This document shows positions 47,693 through 52,117 of a DNA stretch of 52,117 nt, piece after piece. The stretch's first letter is position 1, and every line of letters starts with the position of its first letter. Made by a program: the position numbers and the translations under genes. Source of the stretch: Candidatus Magasanikiibacteriota bacterium. Lineage in GTDB: Bacteria > Patescibacteriota > Patescibacteriia > Magasanikbacterales > UBA922. The stretch is taken from NCBI GenBank assembly GCA_016207245.1, contig JACQQA010000003.1, forward strand, positions 1 through 52,117, written 5' to 3'. The notes below the pieces were generated by a model that ran no database searches, was not told the origin of the DNA, and worked only from the letters and a program-made list of their open reading frames with translations.

Positions 47693-48535
47693 TTACTGTT
47701 TGGTTGTAAGCGGCGGTAAAGCTTCAAAGGCACGAAAGTCTTCTGTGAATTTTCGCACCAGCGCCACCATCATGTCATGAAGCGACTGAAGGTCGCAGTA
47801 TTCTCTGTACAGCTGTTGTTTTTTGGGGTCTAAGAAAGATCCGAAATAGTTTTGTCCAGCCGGCGTTTGGAGCGCCAGCGCTTTAAGTTTTCCATAATCA
47901 AATTTTTCACTAGGAAAGTTGTCAACGTAAGCTCGCGCGAATCCTTTAGCGTGGGCGCGCATCTCGCCACGATTAGACAGATATTTCAAGAGGCTTATTT
48001 TGTCGCCAGATGTATAATCTTTGCCCGGATAAAAACAATGTTCCACTTCATGAGTTATATCAACCGCCACTCTTTTCATTGCCTTTCGCAATTTATCCGC
48101 GTCAATGTCTTCACTGTCTATCGGTTCGGTATTGATAGATATGAAATTAAAGAAATTTGAGTTGCAAGATGATTGGCCGGTGATGCAATGCAATTGTTGC
48201 ACCGATAGATCGTCGCTGACTGTGTTGGAAAAACCATCAAAAGTAAAGCTTACCGCGCCATCTTTGTCAATCTCAACAAGTTTTTTTGGCCAAACTTCTT
48301 GCAGATATTCTTCTATCTGCCGCGGTGGTTTTCCAGCTAAAATATCTGTAGCTTTTAGTTCTATAGCCATCTCAAAATGTTCTCTGATGTAGCGCGCAAA
48401 TCTAAACAAATCTTTATCTTTTCGTTGCGATTCTTCGTGTTCTTCTTTACTCTTTGGATTTAGCCAGTTTTCTATTGAAGTTTTCGCGGCTTCATCAAAT
48501 TTTATCGCGGGTTTTTTTTGTTCCGGCGTTGGCAT
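47693..48535 (-). CDS. Unknown protein with HExxH motif
   Basis: 280 residues, not assigned to a family. VDITHEVEHCFYPGKDY near 165 contains HEVEH (HExxH), and GEMRAHAKGFARAYV downstream offers a third ligand (E or H), as in gluzincin-like metallopeptidases. No signal peptide, so a cytosolic protease or an element of an accessory region. N-terminal part is Lys/Glu-rich helix. ATG 48535 was chosen because the open frame upstream is the 137-bp repeat. Confidence 0.65.
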   Translation of the reverse strand: MPTPEQKKPAIKFDEAAKTSIENWLNPKSKEEHEESQRKDKDLFRFARYIREHFEMAIELKATDILAGKPPRQIEEYLQEVWPKKLVEIDKDGAVSFTFDGFSNTVSDDLSVQQLHCITGQSSCNSNFFNFISINTEPIDSEDIDADKLRKAMKRVAVDITHEVEHCFYPGKDYTSGDKISLLKYLSNRGEMRAHAKGFARAYVDNFPSEKFDYGKLKALALQTPAGQNYFGSFLDPKKQQLYREYCDLQSLHDMMVALVRKFTEDFRAFEALPPLTTKQ

Positions 48536-48576
48536 AGAGATTGTAAATTGGCGGTGTTTTTTGAACGAAGTTCGAG

Positions 48577-48713
48577 CATTTTTTGAGCAAAACCCCGAAT
48601 GATTGCGCGCTTCGCGCGCAAAACCCGAACGCTCGGGCGGGCAAAAAGGAAGGGGGTTGGGGGGAAGGAATTTTTGCCCGCCCTCGCTTTCCGCCGCCGC
48701 CGAATTTCGTGCC
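48577..48713. repeat. 137-bp inverted repeat, left copy
   Basis: Reverse complement of 51966-52117 with about two mismatches (for example GGAAGGGGG against GGATGGGGG). Internal pairs: GCGCG-CTTCG-CGCGC, and GGGCGGGCAAAAA with TTTTTGCCCGCCC. Frames read through it in several directions, so apparent proteins there are not trusted. Confidence 0.93.
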
Positions 48714-48745
48714 AACGCAGTTGGCGCGCCGCAATTATTATCTTA

Positions 48746-49510
48746 TTATTTCAGAATTTGCTCAACAATCGCTTTTAACTTTTGATAAGTTGCTTTATCG
48801 CCACCAATGAAAACTCTGTCGCTCGGCTTTATATTTTCATCGCCATTGAGATTTGTAAAAACTCCGCCAGCTTCTTTAATCATCAAACTACTTGCAAAAT
48901 ACGGAAAACTATCTTTTGCCAAGCAAACTACGCCGTTATATTTGCCGCAAGCTATTAAACTATCATTGACTGCGTGAGAACCTAAAACTCGATAAAGCTC
49001 AAAATCGCTAAGTTCGTAAAACATTTTTTTAGCGCTTGCGGCATCTTTCCAGCCGAGCGACAAATTAAAAATTATTCTTGGTTTTTCTGAATTACTTTTT
49101 ACGAAAATTTTTTGGCCGTTTAGATAAGCGCCCTTATTTCTATAAGCAGTGTATAAATCGTTCATTGATGGGTCGTAAACAGCGGCAAATTGAACCTCGT
49201 GATTATGAAGATGGGCTATAACAATCCCGTAATGGGGCAGCCCGTCTATAAAAACATGAGTGCCGCTAATTGGGTCAGCTACCCAAACATCTTCGGCTTC
49301 CAAAAAATTTTCGTTTTCTTCTTCAGAATAAAATTCGTGTTTCGGATTAAAATCCTTAATAATCTGCTTCAATTCTCTTTCGATTCTGATATCTTCTTCG
49401 GTTAAATTCTTTTTCGTAACACCAATATCTTGAATTTTGCCAGATTTTTCACGAATCCTTTTTCCACTATTCACTATTTGTTCAATAATTTTTTGGTAAA
49501 TTTTTTCCAT
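48746..49510 (-). CDS. Inositol-monophosphatase-fold protein with altered active site
   Basis: 254 residues. FIG/IMPase fold: FYSEEENENF near 60 (metal Glu), VWVADPISGTHVFIDGLPHY near 75 and AKDSFPYFASSLMIKEAGG near 200. In active enzymes the second motif is DPxDGT and the third WDxAAG; here the second Asp is Ser and the third motif has KDSFPYFAS, so two metal ligands look changed or shifted. It may have a different substrate or be non-catalytic. Last gene of a five-gene minus-strand operon joined by TAA-NNNN-ATG junctions. Confidence 0.82.
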   Translation of the reverse strand: MEKIYQKIIEQIVNSGKRIREKSGKIQDIGVTKKNLTEEDIRIERELKQIIKDFNPKHEFYSEEENENFLEAEDVWVADPISGTHVFIDGLPHYGIVIAHLHNHEVQFAAVYDPSMNDLYTAYRNKGAYLNGQKIFVKSNSEKPRIIFNLSLGWKDAASAKKMFYELSDFELYRVLGSHAVNDSLIACGKYNGVVCLAKDSFPYFASSLMIKEAGGVFTNLNGDENIKPSDRVFIGGDKATYQKLKAIVEQILK

Positions 49511-49514
49511 AAAT

Positions 49515-50003
49515 TTATTTGGTCAGTTCTTCTATTTTTTCTGGTAAATTATTAATCCCGCTAAATTCTTTAACAACGATTGATTTTATTTTTTGCTTTG
49601 TTTCTAGTTTAACGAAAGTTATCGTCATTTCTTTTTCTCCGCCAATACTTTCGCAATCGTCCTCGATTAAAACATTGGGAATAATTTTTTCAGCAATATC
49701 CTTATAGGATTCGGCATTGTGCCGAAAGAAAACTTGACCTTTTGGAAAGTTATACTTTTCCAAAACAATTTTATCTTTTTCTACATCTTCGGCGCTTTCG
49801 TGTGAGCTTAAATATAAAATTTCTGCACCTTGCGATTGCCAAGATTTTAATTTTTCTACAGCATTACCAACGGGAATATAAGAAACATAATCGTGAACCG
49901 AAAGGTCACCGTCCATTACTTGCTTTACCCTTTCTTCACGAGTTTTGCCTTCTGCGCTTTTATGCATTATCAGCGTGCCATGCAAAAAAATTAAAATCTT
50001 CAT
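49515..50003 (-). CDS. HAD-like protein lacking the nucleophile Asp
   Basis: 162 residues. KILIFLHGTLIMHK at the start mirrors the HAD motif DxDGTL, but the first Asp is absent (FLHGTL). LYLSSHESAEDV near 64 could be motif II (S/T) and NVLIEDDCESIGG near 109 motif IV (DD). The fold is likely HAD-like; phosphatase activity is doubtful. Fourth gene of the operon, 4-nt junctions on both sides. Confidence 0.65.
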   Translation of the reverse strand: MKILIFLHGTLIMHKSAEGKTREERVKQVMDGDLSVHDYVSYIPVGNAVEKLKSWQSQGAEILYLSSHESAEDVEKDKIVLEKYNFPKGQVFFRHNAESYKDIAEKIIPNVLIEDDCESIGGEKEMTITFVKLETKQKIKSIVVKEFSGINNLPEKIEELTK

Positions 50004-50007
50004 AAAA

Positions 50008-51045
50008 TTATTTCGATGAATCTTCTTTAATGAGCCGAATTATTTCTTGAAGAAGAAAATCAAGATTAGGTTGAAAACTTATTTGCGTCTTTGTTGGTAG
50101 AATTTCCTTCTTTCTTATTTGAGTATGTAGGTACGAATCGGCGATTTTCTTTGTTGATTCTTGAAGCGGCTTTACTACATCCTTAAAACTTTTTGAACCA
50201 TAATTTGAACTGACTTCCTCAAAATTTTTCATCTTGAAAATAGGAGGAATATGATCCAGCATGGAGCGCAATATCATTCCGCATGACAAATAGTTTCCGA
50301 GGCTATAATTATCATTCAATTCCTTGCAGAGCTTTATTAAACGAGCCAGGTCAAAATTTTCAGATTTTATTTCAGATAATTGCAGAATTGTTGAACTCTC
50401 CACATAAAAACCCACCTTGCCATCCGTTATTGTTACTGCCGAGGAAGCTTTGGTTGCCTTCTTAATCTCAAAAATAAAACGTTTCAGTTCTTCCGGAAAA
50501 TTCCGAACATACATTGCTATTGCTTGATAATAAATATGAGGGACAACATAGTGGCCAGTCATTGCCTCCGAATCCCGTGTCATATACCGAGTTGGAAATA
50601 TCTCATTAAAAATATTTGTTGCAGATCTGAAGGCGAAATTTTCGACCTTTTCTACCTCTTTCTTCTCTTCGGATAACGCCAGAACTACTTCACGTTGGAG
50701 ATCAGTTAGTTTTTGTTCAATTTCTGTTGCATACTCCCGAACCCTTGAAAGTTTCTGCCCAGAATTATTTTCTATTGCCTCTATCACTTCCTCGTCACTT
50801 CTTTCAAACCAGCCCGTGGGTATTCCATGTATTAACCCCCACTCAATACTGAATCTGTGGTGGGCATCCGGTTCTTCAAAATTGCTATAGAAAAATTTGG
50901 CATGCCCCGCAAGAGAGCTTCCACTCCATGCGCGACCAACAACACGGCACGCTTCAATGATCTTATCAGAATTCTCTTTCTCCTTTTCTACCTCCGCTTT
51001 CAGAGATTCAAGTTTCTCTATTATTAATTCTGTTTCAGTTTTCAT
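50008..51045 (-). CDS. Unknown protein paired with an XRE regulator
   Basis: 345 residues. Long N-terminal helix (IIEKLESLKAEVEKEKENSD), a middle region with NIFNEIFPTRYM, and a C-terminal helical domain with CGMILRSMLDHIPPIFKMKN near 258 and IADSYLHTQIRKKEILPT near 305. I recall similar C-termini in uncharacterised bacterial proteins, sometimes near accessory genes, but cannot name the family. Its position after an XRE repressor suggests a regulated accessory or defence function; this is inference. Confidence 0.6.
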   Translation of the reverse strand: MKTETELIIEKLESLKAEVEKEKENSDKIIEACRVVGRAWSGSSLAGHAKFFYSNFEEPDAHHRFSIEWGLIHGIPTGWFERSDEEVIEAIENNSGQKLSRVREYATEIEQKLTDLQREVVLALSEEKKEVEKVENFAFRSATNIFNEIFPTRYMTRDSEAMTGHYVVPHIYYQAIAMYVRNFPEELKRFIFEIKKATKASSAVTITDGKVGFYVESSTILQLSEIKSENFDLARLIKLCKELNDNYSLGNYLSCGMILRSMLDHIPPIFKMKNFEEVSSNYGSKSFKDVVKPLQESTKKIADSYLHTQIRKKEILPTKTQISFQPNLDFLLQEIIRLIKEDSSK

Positions 51046-51049
51046 AAAA

Positions 51050-51256
51050 TTATTTCAAAAGCTCATCTGCCGAAACGCCTAGCGCATCAGCCAATTTTTT
51101 AATTGTCGCAAGGGTCGGATTTCTTTTTCCGCTTTCAATACCGCTAATATATGCGCGATGAACTTCTAACGCTCTTGCAATGTCGCCCTGCGACATTTTC
51201 TTTTTTGTTCTTATCCGTTTAAGATTTTGCCCTAATTGTGAAGATATATCAGCCAT
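51050..51256 (-). CDS. XRE-family HTH regulator
   Basis: 68 residues, a single Cro/C1-type helix-turn-helix: LGQNLKRIRTKKKMSQGDIA, then VHRAYISGIESGKRNPTLAT (recognition helix) and KLADALGVSADELLK. It likely controls its own operon. Confidence 0.93.
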   Translation of the reverse strand: MADISSQLGQNLKRIRTKKKMSQGDIARALEVHRAYISGIESGKRNPTLATIKKLADALGVSADELLK

Positions 51257-51260
51257 AAAA

Positions 51261-51830
51261 TTATTTTTCCAAAATTTGCAAAACTTTGTCTTTCAACAAA
51301 TCAAACTTTAAATATCCAGCTTTTTTGTTGAAATGTCCGGCGTTCGGCACAAAAGAAAGCTCAATGCCAAGATTTTTTGCAAGTTCTTTACCGTTGTCTA
51401 AGCCGACATAAGGGTCGTCATCCGACTGAAAGACGACAAAATTTTGAGCTTTCTTTTTTATTTCTTCCCAATTAAAATCAAAACCACTGAAAGCGCTATC
51501 TCGGTCAAAATTCAAAATCGGCCGAACGCCGATCGGCGTTCCAACAAAGAAAGCCGCCTTAATTGGATGAGTAAGTTTTTCTAATTCGCGAAGCAAAAAT
51601 ATTCCGCCCAAACTATGGCCAATTAAAATAGAATTTTCATCTATATTTTGTTCATAGTTTTTAAGAACATCAAACCATTCGGCTATTTTTGCCGGAACTA
51701 TTGGCGGCGAGGGAAACTGAGGAACAAAAACCTTGTATTCTTTTTGCTCTAACTCTTGTTTTAACCACGGAAACCAGTTTTCCTCTGGATAGCCTTCGGT
51801 GCCGTGAAAGATAAAAATATTTGCGTTCAT
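51261..51830 (-). CDS. Alpha/beta hydrolase (RBBP9/YdeN-like)
   Basis: 189 residues. NIFIFHGTEGYPEENWFPWL at the N-terminus, nucleophile elbow ILIGHSLGGIF near 72, acid in FQSDDDPYVGL near 133 and His in VPNAGHFNKKAG near 162 complete a Ser-Asp-His triad. Compact serine hydrolases of this kind have unknown substrates. ATG 51830 was chosen; GTG 51839 directly abuts the -10 box. First gene of the operon. Confidence 0.88.
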   Translation of the reverse strand: MNANIFIFHGTEGYPEENWFPWLKQELEQKEYKVFVPQFPSPPIVPAKIAEWFDVLKNYEQNIDENSILIGHSLGGIFLLRELEKLTHPIKAAFFVGTPIGVRPILNFDRDSAFSGFDFNWEEIKKKAQNFVVFQSDDDPYVGLDNGKELAKNLGIELSFVPNAGHFNKKAGYLKFDLLKDKVLQILEK

Positions 51831-51839
51831 ATTATCCAC

Positions 51840-51868
51840 ATTATAATCCTTGTTGCATTATTAGGCAA
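51840..51868 (-). promoter_or_regulatory. Promoter of the five-gene operon
   Basis: Minus-strand TTGCCT (51868-51863), 17-nt spacer, TATAAT (51845-51840); ATG 51830 follows after 9 nt, suggesting a leaderless transcript. Confidence 0.65.
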
Positions 51869-51889
51869 TGTTGTATTATAATGATACAT

Positions 51890-52117
51890 ATGAATAAAGG
51901 GAGAAAAATTGTTGTGTACGCACTGGTGGGCGGGGCAAGCACAACTCCATTTATGGCGGCGCATTTTGCAAAGCAAAATACGAAATTCGGCGGCGGCGGA
52001 AAGCGAGGGCGGGCAAAAATTCCTTCCCCCCAACCCCCATCCTTTTTGCCCGCCCGAGCGTTCGGGTTTTGCGCGCGAAGCGCGCAATCATTCGGGGTTT
52101 TGCTCAAAAAATGTTCG
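51890..52117 (+). CDS. Possible partial reading frame running into the repeat
   Basis: ATG 51890 opens a frame to the window end. The first 30 residues (MNKGRKIVVYALVGGASTTP) look protein-like, but the rest is encoded by the inverted repeat. A TATAAT-like box lies upstream. It may be the truncated start of a gene disrupted by the repeat, or chance. Confidence 0.25.
   Translation, partial: MNKGRKIVVYALVGGASTTPFMAAHFAKQNTKFGGGGKRGRAKIPSPQPPSFLPARAFGFCARSAQSFGVLLKKCS
51966..52117. repeat. 137-bp inverted repeat, right copy (reaches the window end)
   Basis: Near-identical inverted copy of 48577-48713. It may continue past the window. Confidence 0.92.

Noticed and set aside
48495-48810. Open frames through the 137-bp repeat
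   Set aside because: The same peptides arise at the other copy near 51900-52107, so they are repeat translations.

Overview
The window looks like a chromosomal piece of a Candidate Phyla Radiation (Patescibacteria, probably Parcubacteria-like) genome. This rests on gene content and style: dense short operons, mostly without Shine-Dalgarno sites; a half-length TsaB; DUF4012, four-helix-bundle (S23-like) and translin-family proteins; PilT; many membrane-linked glycosyltransferases; and short palindromic repeats of the kind common in CPR assemblies, some inside reading frames. No rRNA, phage, CRISPR or recognisable transposase was seen. The phylum assignment is inference.

Layout. 1-5600: radical SAM protein, two GT4 glycosyltransferases and a secreted GH-like/FG-GAP protein. 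5640-6825: rplJ-rplL behind an L10-type leader. 6900-10200 (minus): DMT transporter and a membrane protein with a PP2C-like N-terminus and a propeller-like C-terminus. 10300-17510: winged-helix regulator, four-helix-bundle cassette, short tsaB, then four proteins ending in a PEP-utiliser mobile (phosphohistidine) domain without the ATP-grasp or TIM-barrel partners, interrupted by a histidine phosphatase. 17500-19030: hicBA, a coiled-coil protein and an unknown. 19150-26920: GT2 synthase, DUF4012, mreB, GT4, holB, Asp-box lipoprotein, frr. 27000-31040: monocistronic GC-richer genes, tRNA-Lys, a RelBE-like pair, and pyrF-pyrE sharing a duplicated promoter and leader with the gene before them. 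31100-38165: P-type ATPase, translin-like protein, GT-B protein, DMT transporter, GH-like protein. 38243-41450: tRNA-Pro and aclB-aclA (ATP-citrate lyase). 41640-47645: Cys-rich/Pro-rich protein, pilT, gatC, a second four-helix-bundle cassette, gatA, double LOG protein. 47693-52117: HExxH protein, then a five-gene minus-strand operon lying between two inverted copies of a roughly 137-bp repeat.

Two expression styles coexist. Most genes are AT-richer, tightly packed, lack a Shine-Dalgarno and sometimes appear leaderless. A scattered set (starts near 15835, 19025, 27655, 28844, 29572, 34288 and 41640) is GC-richer and has near-consensus promoters, structured 5' leaders and mostly clear Shine-Dalgarno sites. 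The strongest candidates for new biology are the duplicated structured leader before 28844 and pyrFE, the four-helix-bundle genes bounded by self-complementary arms that differ between loci, the ATP-grasp-less mobile-domain cluster, and the operon framed by 137-bp inverted repeats.
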